Origin: Megaleporinus macrocephalus | Taxonomy: Eukaryota > Chordata > Actinopteri > Characiformes > Anostomidae | Length of the DNA stretch: 64,000 nucleotides | Assembly (NCBI GenBank): GCA_021613375.1 | Contig: CM038711.1 | Coordinates: 19,994,694-20,058,693 of the forward strand | Direction: 5' to 3' | Shown: piece after piece, positions 46,451 to 59,189 of the stretch | Layout of the letters: each line of letters opens with the position of its first letter | Numbering within the stretch: position 1 is the stretch's first letter | The notes under the pieces: model-generated | What the model was told of the DNA's origin: nothing | The model's input: only the letters and a program-made list of their open reading frames with translations | The model's database searches: none | Translations under genes and position numbers: made by a program

Positions 46451-48959
46451 ACACACAAACTAGATACAAGTCAACAGCAGTGTCTGCAGATTAATACCTG
46501 ATAATATTTCATTTACAGTGAAGGCCAGCACAAAGTACCAGTGTACAGGGTGTGATGTCAACGGTGTGAGGCCAATGGTTCTTATTTTTTTTTAATTATT
46601 ATCACAGCTTCTTTCAAGCAACAGACTGTCGTTAAAGTTCGAAATCACAACAGCAATAAACAAAATAACGTCATAATCTGATAAGATTCTGAACTCAACA
46701 CCCAAATACCACAAATTATAAGTAGAAGGGCTGATTTACAGGATCGGTTTGTGGCGAGAAATACTTTGTATGTAAAGTAAAGCTGGGTGGAAAATGTCAA
46801 ATTCAAATCTGTTGATTTAGTATGTAAACTGACTGAAACTATAATGCATTACGTGGGTAATCTAGTAATAATTATGTAATAACATATCAGTAGTTATATA
46901 AATCACAAAAGAATATAATAATATAATTATAATCACTCTAATTAGGGACGGCTGGTGGAAAAGACGGTTCATCCTGATGCAGCATATATAATACACATCA
47001 CAATATTTTGACATAGACAATATGTTATAGTTGTGGTCACAAACTGTGCTTCACTGAATAACATTTAAAAAGGACTCTTTATGCTGTTTGTAATGGAACA
47101 TGGTTGGTCAGTGTATTGCCAAAATCCACAACGTGCTTATAAATGCATACAGTGTAACATGATAAGAAAAATGATTATGATAATAAAACATTAGCATATT
47201 GTCCACCTCTAAACTTTACAGTAATAACTATAAACAAACTCTAAACACTAAAAACTGATTTTTCAGGGTTAAATAATGCACATCAAGTTGAACACACATA
47301 AATGTGAACTTTTAGTGGCAACCAAACGTTTCACAATGCTAAAAGAAACAGAAGATTCAGCTTCTGAATGAAGTGATAAAGCTTTTCAGGCTACAGTGCC
47401 GCTGTCTAGCCGTCCAGCAGGGAGCTCCTGAAGTGAGGTGGAGAAATTCCCTGTGCCAAAAGTCAAAAGCATCCTTGCACAATGTCACCGCTTGCCTGTT
47501 TAGTGAGGAGCAAAAGAGAGTTGATAGTTGATATATATTTTTATAATGTTTTTTTTGATAGATTTGCAAACATGCATGTAAAAAAATTGAGGTTTGAAGC
47601 TGAATGGAGATGTTCACAGACAGGGACTATCAGTTGCATTCTCATTTAGAATGAAAGCTTTACCTGGGGGTTTGACATGATTTAGCCATGCCAATGAATG
47701 ACCCACAGACTGGCCAATAAGATTTCTCCCTAAAAATCAATGTCTGAGAATACTGAACCAGCATGGGCTGCTTCACAACAGCCACTGCAGCTGGCAGCGG
47801 AGCGTGATGTACAAAAAGAAATGAAGAGAAAATGCAGCTGCAGACTCGTTTTGGTGTTTCTGTCTTCATCATGGATGCTGCTGTCATGTTACCTCCTCTC
47901 TCCTGTCCTTTCATCAAGAAATCTTTCATTTCTTCCTTCATCTCCCTCTCTCTTGTCTACAGCACACAGTAAACACCAGCACAGAGATAAGTCTGCATTA
48001 CATTAGGAGCCTTATTGCTACATTCCAATTGGTTAACAATCTTGGCTGTGAACACATCAAAAACCTGGCACTGAAGGAAAAAGATGGACTGGATTTGCTT
48101 GATGTATGTGTGCATAACACTTTCTTCACACTTTTTTCACACAAATATATTTTACTTCTACATAATTCTGTCCTCCAGTTTACCTACAGCTGCGCTGGTG
48201 TAATGTATCACCACTGTCTGAAGAAAAACAAGTATCACCAAAGGGGCAACTTTACAAGACAGATCAACAACTTACTTTATTTTTTAGTCAGTGGAATTTT
48301 TTCAAAGCTACTTTGGAGCATTTCTATTGGTCCATTAACTGCGAAACTGTTTATACACAGCAGCTGCTACATTCAAATTATGTAAAAAAAAAAAAAATCA
48401 ACCAAAATGGACATACATGGACATGTGGACATACAGTGAAGAAAACACCTGAACTCTGACCTTTCTCATTAAGACCACTGGGCCACAAATTAGGCAAGTA
48501 TCCAATTTCGGGTCAGATCAAGTTTGATAAGATCAGATTTGCATCTACACACACAAACAAACAAAGACTAATTTGACTGCTGTTCAGTGCCTCCATGTTG
48601 CATTCCTCCTCCTCTGTTCTCCTTTTTCTTTCTTCTTCCCCCTCTCCCTCAACCACAGCGCTCTCTTTTCTCCTTGACATATTCCCTCACCCTCTCCATC
48701 TCCTGCCCTGTCCTCCTTTCACCCTGTTTAGCCCTTTACATCTGTCTGCCACTCTTTATACTATCCCTCCCTCTTCCACACTCTCTCTCATTGCATCTGC
48801 TCTTAGCATGACCCTCCAGCTTGCTCGCTCATCTTCCTGCCAAGTCGCTCTGCATTTCAAATGAGGATCAATCCACAGATGCCCCCCCCACACCACCCCC
48901 CATCCCCCCACACACACCCCCGCTTTCTCTCTGCTGTATTGACTGGACGGTTGAGGGAT
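46451..48959. other. non-coding, nothing recognised
   Basis: A+T-rich sequence with an A13 run at about 48385-48397 and pyrimidine-rich stretch at 48595-48790 (spurious Ser/Leu frames). No exon, RNA or transposon boundary supported. Confidence 0.45.
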
Positions 48960-49110
48960 AAGTGAGGCGGTGAACGTCGCTCGCTCCTCCACTCGGAACA
49001 CATGTAGCCCAATCTGAGACGGGCCAGGCGTGATCGATGGGTCGCCATTAGTGCTGCCACCACACACATCACCGTGGAGATTTACGACGGAGGAGACGGA
49101 ACGATCTGGC
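48960..49110. promoter_or_regulatory. candidate conserved regulatory element
   Basis: CpG-moderate block with GGCGTGATCGATGGGTCG, CCATTAGTGCTGCC and GAGATTTACGACGG. Flanked on the left by C-rich and on the right by CT/CA repeats. Inference from composition. Confidence 0.27.
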
Positions 49111-50030
49111 ACTGGAAGCAGCACGCGCATTCACATTCACATACAATCTCTCTCTCTCTCGCTCTCTCCCTTTCACGCTCTCAGCTGCACTACAATGAGA
49201 ATCTCCACACACTGATGCAGGCTCTCTCCTCTCTCTTACACTGACCAGTACACTAAATATGCAAACAAGGCAGGCAAGCTCAAAGCTGGCACCTCAGATG
49301 TGGTCTCTCTCTCTTTCTCTCTCTCTCACACACACACACGCGCGTCCTTCACAGTGGAAAAGCAGGCTGGAAGCTCAGTGAAACAATAGAGCGGGTTATG
49401 CTGAGTTCACAGCCATGATGTGACCACATGCGTTAGCCACGTTTCATTAGCAACTCAGCAGAAACATGCACCACACACACACAGTCACAGTGAGAGTGTA
49501 ACACAGACCGACCCTGCACGACACACTCATTACACTACAGTCCACTCTGATTTACAACACCCCAAACCCCCTAGAGCAGACAACTGCTCACAACTGCTCT
49601 GCTGATTCTTTAGAAAATAATTCAATGCATCATTATATTACAGCCTTAAATTTGACCCTGAAGGAGGACTCAGGTTTAAAAAGAAACTTAGATACAGCAA
49701 AAAAATATTAGAGCGGATTTATTACTTTTATTAATAAAATTATTATCACCAAGCGTAAGCAGAGCTCACACAAAAGTAATCATGTCGTTGCCGCAGTCTC
49801 CAATGTTCATCACTGACGTCCACTGAATACAACAGTGGCTGCACGTTCCAACCAGTGAGTGTATGTCATATACATCAATAATTTTAACTCCTTGATGCTT
49901 GTAGATTTCTTCTTCTAGCCCTCATTTCATACCACTCATTTCTGACACTTTTTACAGTGGAGTCTCTAGAGGCCCTGAGTCTGTGAGCCTGCTGCTGGTT
50001 GAGATATCCAAAAGACTCCTGAGTACCTGT
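49111..50030. other. non-coding with CT and CA runs
   Basis: CT runs near 49148-49165 and 49301-49328, CA run at 49329-49340. No gene recognised. Confidence 0.45.
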
Positions 50031-50467
50031 TTAAAGGGGACCTATTATGCTTTTTCTAGTTTTTCCTTTTAGGCATGTAAACAGTCTACAGAGTTATAAA
50101 CCACTAATCTCCAGCTGCAAAATGCAATTCAGCTCTTTTCTCTATTACAACATGACATCATCTCGTAACACAATCTACATTGGCTGCCTGTAGGGAAGGC
50201 ATTTGGAGCAGGATGTCACTATCAGCTACTCTGGTGCTTGACCAATTATCACAGAGTGGCCAAACTGACCTATCAGAGCACACTAGGGCCTCTTAGGAAA
50301 AGGTGCCATAAATACACAGGAGTGTTTTTGACAGAGGGTAACAGATGTACAGTTTAAGAACAATATTGTGTTTTTGAAACACTGACGTAATAGATGTAAA
50401 TCTATTTTAATAGAGCCCAAAAATGAAATTATGAACACTGAAAATGAGCATAATAGCTGCACTTTAA
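50031..50467. mobile_element. TTAA-flanked MITE with imperfect terminal inverted repeats
   Basis: Left end TTAAAGGGGACCTATTATGC (50031-50050). The right end, read on the minus strand, is TTAAAGTGCAGCTATTATGC (from 50467). The two 20-mers differ at only a few positions, and each is bounded by TTAA, which suggests a TTAA target site as in piggyBac- or Kolobok-like elements. The 0.4-kb interior has no coding capacity, so it is non-autonomous. Confidence 0.7.
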
Positions 50468-50871
50468 AGACTATTTAAAAGCTATATTTGAAGGAGAAGG
50501 CTGCTTTTGCAACTCTGTCACAGCAACATACAGCGCTTACGCAGCCGAGCTTCAGCCTGGACTACAAACAGTTAAACAACTGCAGCAGTGTTATTTCATC
50601 CCACATTATAAATTATTAGCAATTCCAACATTCCAAAATCCACAGAGCTGAACCGTCACCCTCAGATCACATTTTTACACCCCTACTCAGAAGTGTCTGA
50701 GACATGTTCCCCATGAGCGCTGTGGAGAGCAGAGTGCTGCTGCTGGACGGAGCTGTGGAAACAGTGGCTGACGCCACGCTGAGTAAAATGACACCAGGCT
50801 TAGAAATCAGCAGGACTGCACTTGAGTTTCACACCGAACTGTGCACACTGGAACAAATATACCCTCTTCCT

Positions 50872-50921
50872 GTCTCTCTCTCTCTCTCTCTCACGCACAC
50901 ACACACACACACACACACACA
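50872..50921. repeat. compound (CT)n(CA)n microsatellite
   Basis: CT repeat 50872-50892, then CA repeat to 50921. Confidence 0.95.
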
Positions 50922-51010
50922 GAAAATCCCTCAGAAAATGAGGAAGAGAAACCCACACAGTGGTATTGAGTATGTCCACACTGGCGACAAGTATAGAGAA
51001 GAGGAAGTGC

Positions 51011-51011
<1 letters not shown>

Positions 51012-51055
<44 letters not shown>
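51012..51055. repeat. (GA)n microsatellite
   Basis: Pure GA repeat of about 21 units. Confidence 0.96.
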
Positions 51056-51056
<1 letters not shown>

Positions 51057-52449
51057 CCGGTGCTAAAGCCTTTTAGACATACACATACACACATTCCACA
51101 CACTGCATTCACTTCCCACTTTATATCAGACAGAGATTCTTTCACTCCCCCTCAAACCTCAACACACACAATAACTGATAGTAAACAGAAGAAGAATGTG
51201 TGGCTTTTCCACAGTACCATCCCATTTTCATACTTTCACACTGATAATCACCTTCATGCACACAAGCAGGCACCTCCACCTTTTGCATCTTTCCATCGCT
51301 CTTGAACCGACATGTGTGATGCATGCAAACACATGCACTGCTCTACCTTTCACAATAAGACAAACACTCACACTGTCTCGCACACACATTCATTTTGGGG
51401 GCATCTCCTGGGATGACATGTGCAGATAGCACAGCTGGGTATGTCTGCTGAGTTGCGTTCATCATACATTTATAATGAACGCTGCTATACATTATTTTAG
51501 AGCTGCTCCCTGAAAGTACCTGTTAGCCGACATTCCCAGCATAACAGTAATAACAGGATAAGACAAAAAGAGCTTTACAAACATGAATGCGGATCAACTT
51601 TCAATGAGGAGTAATAAACAATGAGAACTATGAATATACTTTTAGATTCTAGCAGCACTATCTGGCACATGACAGCAGGCGCTGGTGGTTGACTGATGAG
51701 AGAACTGAGGTAGAGTGGTTGGTAAGCTAGGCTATAACCAGGTTTCCGTAGAAGTCTAACTTTTGAAGAACTCACAACACAACACTGGCGGCTGTTCTGT
51801 AATTATCTGGACTGATTTACTGTATATATGCATATAATTCAGGCAGTACGTCTATTTTCAAGGCGGAAATGGCCACCAGTCTCGCATCAGCACTCACTGG
51901 TGGGAGAGTCACTGCTTAGAGACTGATAAACCCTGTCTTGACTCTTGAACAACACAAACAACTGATCCCTTCACATCTTAAACTGCAGGTGTTTAACTTA
52001 TTATTCATTTGAGAAACATTTTTTAAACACATTAGCCTCATAAGTCCATGCCGACAACAATGAGAAGTTATTATCTCAATGTGGATGGTCTTCTAAATTA
52101 TATAAATTATATAAATATATATACCTGCTGTCTTTATTTTCATCTAAATATAATTCCGATGTTAAATAATTGTATTTGTTCATTTAGATTTATTTATAAG
52201 TTTCGAAGATCGAACCCTGTTGAAAAAGACTATTTAGCCTTATTTAAAGAACTTACATTATATATGATTTGAGGACTTTGCTGGCGGAAAGAAGTGTAAT
52301 TGTACACAAAAATGAATAAACAAACATTGTAACATTGTAATAGTTTGAAATAGTAACATTATACTTTATATAATACTTTATAATGTATACTTTATAATAT
52401 TGCCATGTCTGCTTTTTTTTTAAGGTGTATGATGCTGTTCCAAAACTCG
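51056..52449. other. non-coding, nothing recognised
   Basis: CA-rich then A+T-rich sequence. TATAAT-rich low-complexity at 52320-52400. No gene recognised. Confidence 0.45.
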
Positions 52450-52586
52450 CCTCTATCATTCAAACAGCAGTTTTCAGACGTTTACAGGGCTCGCTGCAGC
52501 GCACAGAAACCACATGATAGTGTTTTTTGTTTTTGCTAATTCTTTTAAGTTTAACAAAAAAAGAATCCTACATAGTGCAGCTTTAG
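52450..52586 (-). mobile_element. interspersed repeat fragment (family copy, minus orientation)
   Basis: On the minus strand it begins TAAAGCTGCACTATGTAGGA and continues through a T-rich stretch to ATGTGGTTTCTGTGCGCTGC and AGCGAGCCC, matching the order of motifs in the copy at 27135. The far end may extend left of 52450. Confidence 0.45.
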
Positions 52587-53099
52587 AAGTGCTTTTTCAC
52601 AACAGGAGTCGTGCGGTGATACATATTTATAACCACATCCAGATTCATAACATCTGTCTATACCTGCAGAGACTTCACAGCATCATATCTGCTGCGCTGT
52701 CAGCTCCAGACAAATGTATGTGTCAGCTGACCACTCCATTAAGATGCTTCCTATGTGTCTGTGTGTGTACTGAGAGGGGCGCTCAATCATTAAACACGGA
52801 TAAAGACATGTCTAGTATATGAGCTGCCACGCTGAGAGCACTGATGTGTGAGACAGACTGAAGGAAGGAAGAAAATATCCCTAGAGGAATGCACACGTGT
52901 CGCAATCCCTTGTGCGGGCTTGCACTTGCCCACTCACTGCATGCACGGCATCACCCAAGCTCTGCTACAGACGGGGGGTTTTAATGGCGTACGCCACATC
53001 TCTCCAAAAACCAATATCTGTGAGATAGCCTACGCGGATTCAGGGCTGGCTAGTGGCTTCCAGTTGCCAGGGCAACCCAACACAAATAAGCAGGGTGGG

Positions 53100-53340
53100 T
53101 AACAGCGTGTTTGAAATGCGACGGCTCACCTCAGCGGGCAATTATTAATATGTATGTGGAGCATCATCTATGACAAGCACCAAATGTCAGGCATCAGAGC
53201 GAGCTTTGTGGGACCGGCTGCGCTGCTCCCCGCCGAGGCCCTCGTTTAACCTTGCGCTATGAAGAAAAGGGCGGTGGGTCGGGCGCAAAACTTTCAGCAC
53301 CCGTCTGCATTCAGCTCCAGGAGTCGAGCACAGAGCCAGA
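53100..53340. promoter_or_regulatory. candidate conserved regulatory block
   Basis: GGCAATTATTAATATG (53137-53152) followed by TGACA (53171-53175) and TGTCA (53185-53189), which are MEIS/TGIF-type cores. A CpG-rich patch at 53205-53300 (GGCTGCGCTGCTCCCCGCCG, GGTGGGTCGGGCGC) follows. It is among the best enhancer-like blocks by motif content. Confidence 0.35.
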
Positions 53341-56300
53341 ACACATAACTTCAACGTTATTAGGAAATAAAAGACTTTTCACATGATTAGGCATGCACGA
53401 CAGGCAACTGGCTCTAGATCACTGTTCAGATTTGAGCGTGTTGTCTTTTATGTTTGTTGGATGTCACACAACATGAAGCGCTGCAGCTAAAGTCTTGGCT
53501 AAATTCTATGGCAGACTGTGCAACATCAGTTATGCTCACGTGTGATAAAAGTTATATGATAAAGATCGTCTGGAGACAGGCCTGTCGTGCATCCTGTCTT
53601 TTCTTCAGGACAACAGTGGCAATGTTTTACCTGCAAAAACTCATACTGAATGGCAAAGAAGGAGATTTCAAAGCTTTTTCAGGGTCCACTGTGGATGCTT
53701 TCGTAGATAATTTTAAGATACACAGTCTGTCTTTAACTGCACATCTATAAAACGCAGCTGAACTTAAAACTAAGTGTGAAAGATTAACCTCAAAGCAAAA
53801 CCTTCACCTTCTCCTTAACCTAATCCTTACCTCAATGTTGTTGATATTCCACTGGGTATCATCTGACAGTCTGTTAATAATTAAAGTGTCTGTAGATCAT
53901 CTTTAGGGGACCAGCAAAATAAAGTGACTGAGATCTCAAGAGTTGTTCATTGTTAGAGAAAACATAGCAACATTCTCTCAAGTGAGCTTGAGGTCAGGTG
54001 GCCATGTTTTCTGTCCATAAAAGAGGTGTTACGATACACTCTACCCAAAATTTGATACAATTTGTACTGACAACATTAGAACTGGAAGGCAACAGGAACA
54101 CATTAATGTAGAACACGTCCATCTGAACAGTTAAAGTGATTCTGTACTTCTGCAGTAGCTCTGAACACGTCTCATGCAAGGCAGTCAGGCACGGCAGCCA
54201 CCTGAAAGTAACAATATGCTCTGGTCTTAATTCGTTGTTTGAATGTATAGGAATATCTGAACACATCCGTCAGCTCTTTAGCAACTCAGCCACTCTAAAT
54301 TAGGCAATATGTCTACTTTTACTAGTAACAGACAGAAATACATTCTCTAGCTATCTTTATGGCCTACTTTAGATAGCATTTTTTTAACCAGTCAACAAAC
54401 CAAATATAACCTCTCTGTAATATAGTAAACTGATAATTACATCTTGTTCTAATGATCACATACATGCATACAGAAGCTTTAAAGTAAGCTGGTAGTTTGT
54501 CTGTTAGGCTACGCTACACTGCACACCCATGCTCTTAGAGCTGCTTCCTCATTTCAGCACACACTTTTGGACTAACGCTGACCAGATATTATTTGGTGCA
54601 AATGAATTTATTTGGCTGATGCTTTAAGTCACTTAAAAGTGAGGAACATACAAGCCTACTGTACAGCTTGATGAAGATGGTACATTACTAAGTGCAGCTA
54701 TAGAAAGCAAGAGAGGAACATCCACTGCATAGCAAAAAGCTACGAGGTAGAAAAAGCAGTTTAAGGTATAAATAGTACAAATTAATCATAAACAATGACA
54801 ACGAGAGACTCATCGTATAACTTAATACCATTCAGGATTGAGAAAGCATATCAGTATAAGAAGTGTTCACAAAACAACAGGATCTTCAGAAGCTTGTAGA
54901 AGCCTTTCAGAGAGTCTACAAGGTCCTCATTTCACCACAGAAGAACCATCTAAGAGTTTGGAGTGAGATTTAATAGCTCCTCAGTGGGCTTTCTGGAGCA
55001 TAAGGTTGAAAGGGTGACTCTTGGTGCATATATGCTGTGATATCTCTGAAAGTGAACTTTAAGGCTTTGTAAGATGAATATGGCCTGAGTGATGCTCCAA
55101 GTCAAGCGCTGGCTCCCATCAATACTCATTAATTTATGTATACATCAAAGTACGAGCCTGAGCATGTATGAGGCCACGTATGCAAGAAGAATTCCAGTGG
55201 CTACGTATGAGCCTGGACATGTGGCGACGCTATAAGACATGCTTAGCGGGTGCCAACATCGACAGTGTCCATAAATCAATAGCATTCTAGCATTCCTGCA
55301 GGAAAAACGGCTGTTCAGTTACACAAAAGTCTAATTATAGCCACTAACGTTTCAGACCGGTTCATTGTTGATCATTGAATAATTAAACTGGTAGCCTGAA
55401 AACATTTTATGGCTTACATGCCGTTCTCATAACAGTGAAAATGGCTTGTGCCACTGTGAGGAGGAGACTTTAGCAGAGGATACATTCAAACCATTGTAGA
55501 CAACTCACACTCTCCCCATTATGTAGTCCACACATGTCCTGCCACAGCGTGTGATGGAAAGTGAATCTTTGAGAAAGTGGCAGTTTGTGAGATGAGAAAG
55601 AATAACAGCAGTGGTACGAGGAGTCGCGAGAAGACAGAGCTTAAGATTCATTTCGGATATTGGACCTAAACAGAAACTTCATGCCTAAGTAACATCCTAC
55701 TTTTCTTGGCTTGTAATATAAAAAAAACAATGTACAAAAAATCTCGGGACACGTTTTCATAGTAATAACAAACAAACAAACCAAAAATACTCAGGGGCCA
55801 TAAACGACTGCTCATACCTCATACAGCCTGGCTATTAGAATATCAGACTTAGTATTGCTCGCTATAAGAAAATCAATGATACTGTCCATCCCTCCAGGCT
55901 AACTGAAGCTCAGTAAATGTGCACGCCTGGAGCCGCGGCTTTGCTACCACCATGGAGACGATGCCACACTGAAACAAACAGCGTCTGAAAGGTGGAGCGA
56001 TGATTACTGTCCACAAACAGTCTGGCTTCACATACACAACCCATGCAGAACAACATATGATACATTTCCACACAGCGGCAACAGGATTAATGTCAGTCTA
56101 CAGAACCCAAATTTGACCCCTGTTTGGCCCCAAGGGACATGACGGTTCTGTGTGCCAATATTGGCCTTCATTAGTTTTTCCCCCCACCCGCATTCAGACA
56201 AGCCCTGTCCACCCACGCTTTGACAGGTCAGCCTCACCAACCGTCCAGTGCAAGAGGTGGGATTTGTCAGAATACAGGTGGAAAACAAAAAATAAGGCAC

Positions 56301-56569
56301 GTGGCCTTGCTCTCCCTCTCCACAGGCTGTGTGCTATTTCTGTAATTGGCAAGCTTCTGAACTTTTGTGTCCCTGAGGACCACTCACTAAATCTCATCCT
56401 GCTGAAGTAAAACCAGGATTTAAATATCCTTAATATCCAACTGGTGCAGGCTGGGAGCAGCTGCAGGAATGGGTTTATCTTAGGGGCGGGCAATATCACA
56501 ATACATTATTGCTATCATGATGCATTTACCCTATAATACGCTGTTCTGAGTACACTGTGTATATCCTCA
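53341..56569. other. non-coding; possible old repeat at 54.58 to 55.27 kb
   Basis: TTTGGCTGATGCTTTAAGTCAC near 54612 resembles a motif frequent in fish interspersed repeats, followed by about 650 bp of A-rich sequence with no ORF. The family cannot be fixed. No exon recognised elsewhere. Confidence 0.35.
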
Positions 56570-56573
56570 CAAC

Positions 56574-57030
56574 TTAAAGGGCTCATATTCTATATTTTTC
56601 TTTTACTTTTAATTCATCTTTACATTACCATTTTCCAGCCTCTCTTCATTCCTTATAATTAAACAGGCTGTTTTAGTCATTGTGACTTTAATACTGATAT
56701 TGGATAAATGAGCGAACGGGTCAGGGTTGTGCCTCATTCAAAAAGAGCTCAGAGGTGGAACACCCTCTATAGCTTCACTATGAGTGGGCGGAGCTAACCG
56801 GCTGTAGGCTGAATAGAGACAGCGCAATTTAGGCCACGTCCACCACAGAGTTAACATTTCATGTTAAATCGATTTCAAGATACAGCGTCCTGCAATTTAC
56901 CCGTGTGGCGTGATATGCTCTGTCTCTATAGGTGGTTTATGTAATTGATTGGGTCCTCATTACATCACAGAAGTAATAAATTCAGAACTGGGTATTTATA
57001 TCGTTTTCATATGGACTGTAAGGACTGTTA
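56574..57030. mobile_element. probable TTAA-type repeat fragment
   Basis: CTTAAAGGGCTCATATTCTA at about 56574 resembles the left terminus of the 50031 element class. The interior has GAGTGGGCGGAGCTAACC, a motif common in fish repeats of this kind. ATATCGTTTTCATATGGAC near 57000 may be its right end. No inverted repeat could be confirmed. Confidence 0.35.
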
Positions 57031-58019
57031 TGTTTTAAAGCTTTGACAAATTGTACATTTAAGTCCTTTATTATCCAAAAATATAAATAAATTAAAAATA
57101 AGCTGGAAATTATGTTTTTTTAATGGTTCTTTAACAAACAGTGACCAGTTGAGAGCAACAATGAGAGCAACATTAGCCCTGTTTAAATAGCTTTCGCGTA
57201 GCACTGGATTACAAATCAGAGAAATAAAAGTTTTGGATCACATTTTTATGTGGCACTACTGAGGCCAATTGTTTCCAACCTCAGAGCAGACGACATATTA
57301 TAATGAATATCATGTATTGTAAAAAATGTCCAATCCATAGATTAACTATTGAAACAAGACACTGTCAAAAAACACCCTGCACTCCAGACAGTATATACAC
57401 AACGTAGATTTATTATAACTAGAATCTGTTCTAGACAATTACATACTGGTCTACTCAGTATAACTATAATATGCAAAATACATTTAAATATACTGGCATA
57501 TTGTCAAATCACATCACATATGAAAAAGAAGTGGGTCAATTTAAACAACTCCAACAGATGATCCAACGTCTCCCTGTGATTATCACTTAACAGCCTCGAA
57601 TCAGCTTCTCACTTTAACATACAGCTCACTGAAAGGAGCTCACACCACAGGAGACATACAGAAGGTCTGTTTCTGCACAGTCTGTGTTTTTGGGGATGGA
57701 AAGAATACAGAATGAGGATTTGGCTTTTCTCCTACTTTTGTCAGTGCTGGGGTTTATGTATGAGAGCTGGTGCTGCACAAGCAGAGGAGAATCTCTGGAA
57801 ATCCAGTCCAGTACACATTCCCTCCAGCTGGCATCAGTCAGCTCACAGCCTTACAGCAGCCATGCCAGCTTACCCAGCAGGTCAGATCAGACAGATAACA
57901 CAGGTAACTTCCGAGGGCCATTCAGAGTCCGAGCTACTGTATATCGGAACCACATACACGCCGCGTTAACGAGACAGTGGAGCTTCAGTACTACAGCAGG
58001 TCAGTAAGACAGTAACACA
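57031..58019. other. non-coding, nothing recognised
   Basis: A+T-rich to about 57.6 kb, then balanced sequence leading into the CpG-rich block. Two overlapping open frames at 57.68 to 58.0 kb show no recognised domain. Confidence 0.45.
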
Positions 58020-58630
58020 GCAGGCTGAGAGTGGAGAGTCTGTCAGCCCACAGAGAAACGCCGCGGCCGCTGCTGCTGCTGCTGCTGCAATAAGGCTCTA
58101 CTTAAAGTCTGAGAGTTTGTCAAGCGTTACAACTTCAACACAACGACAAAATTAAAATGACGCTTTATCGTTTTCTTACCGGCACAGACATCCTGCGGTC
58201 GTTCTCCGTCCACCGTAGCTGAAGACTGTGGTCGACCAGGCTGCTTTCTTCTACGCCTTCAAATAAACAGGAAAAACACGCGAAGGTCTCTTCAGCTCTC
58301 CTTCAGTGTCTGTCTACTCCATACTCTCCGCGGTGCTACCACTCTCTCTCTCTCTCTCTCTCGCGGTAACGGCTGCTGGAGTCTGAGGTGAAACGTCAGG
58401 AATATTTTCCGACCCACCAGATCCCAGCGCAGTCCACCTCATACGTGGAGCCCAGGGAAGCCCAGCGGAGTCCAGCGGAGCTCCTCGACAATGTCACTCG
58501 ATCCGCTCCTCAGCTCGACGCGAACACGGCGACCAGCAGCGGCTGACAGTGAGCGCTTAGCTGAACGGCTAGTTTACACTTTCTGGGGTCTGTACTGCGG
58601 CTGTGTGGAGTTGTAGCCCGTCAGCTCGGT
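58020..58630 (-). promoter_or_regulatory. CpG-rich promoter region with 5' leader
   Basis: The densest CpG region of the window (for example CCGCGGCCGC at 58061-58070, CTCCGCGGTG at 58326-58335, and TCGACGCGAACACGGCGACC around 58516-58535). It surrounds the four-codon exon at 58180-58191. Reading the minus strand, the leader from about 58440 to 58192 has no ATG and contains a short GA repeat (CT on plus, 58341-58362). No TATA box is evident, as expected for a CpG-island promoter. A six-unit TGC repeat (58071-58088) lies in the intron side. Confidence 0.6.
58180..58191 (-). CDS. distal first coding exon, 4 codons (M-S-V-P)
   Basis: On the minus strand ATG (58191-58189) has A at -3 and follows an in-frame TGA about 100 bp upstream. 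It is also the first ATG within about 250 bp of leader. The four codons ATG TCT GTG CCG end at 58180 and the next bases are GTAAGA, a good donor, so the exon ends in phase 0. The surrounding CpG-rich leader supports a real first exon. The rest of the protein is not recognisable in the window, and four residues are too few to name the gene. The start, donor and CpG context are seen directly; transcription is inferred. Confidence 0.55.
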
Positions 58631-58637
58631 GCAGAGT

Positions 58638-58707
<70 letters not shown>

Positions 58708-58718
58708 CTCTCTCTCTT

Positions 58719-58775
<57 letters not shown>
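58638..58775. repeat. (CT)n microsatellite
   Basis: About 138 bp of CT repeat with a few CTAT and CTTT interruptions, directly upstream (minus-strand sense) of the CpG-rich promoter. On the minus strand it is a (GA)n tract. Confidence 0.97.
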
Positions 58776-59189
58776 GATGGAATCATCAAGTTCTGTTTAA
58801 AGGGACAGACTCTCTAAAAGGATCTGTGTCTGGTTGTGGAAATTATGCTCTGAAATGTTAGTACATGTCTGACACTGACTGTCTGTGCTGCACTAATGCT
58901 AGGGGCACGTTTGTAAACGTCATACCACGTCAAACTGGACGGAGGGATAATCATATCAGTCACTCAGTAAATACTGACACATGATAATGCGAAAGTGTAA
59001 ACCACCTGGTGGTTGAGGGGCTTTTCAGTATTTTTCAGTATTTATAATTGTATTTTTTATATAAAATTCTAATATTTGTCATTATATTATTATATATTTC
59101 TTATATGATACTAGAACATTTACATGTTTCAATTTTTCAAAAACACAACATTTGTCTCATACAAATATGTCCTGTATACTGTCTACTGT
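58776..59189. other. upstream flank, nothing recognised
   Basis: Short A+T-rich tract, possibly the start of the repeat that follows. Confidence 0.4.

Noticed and set aside
58603..58817. Ser/Leu open frames
   Set aside because: They are translations of the CT microsatellite.
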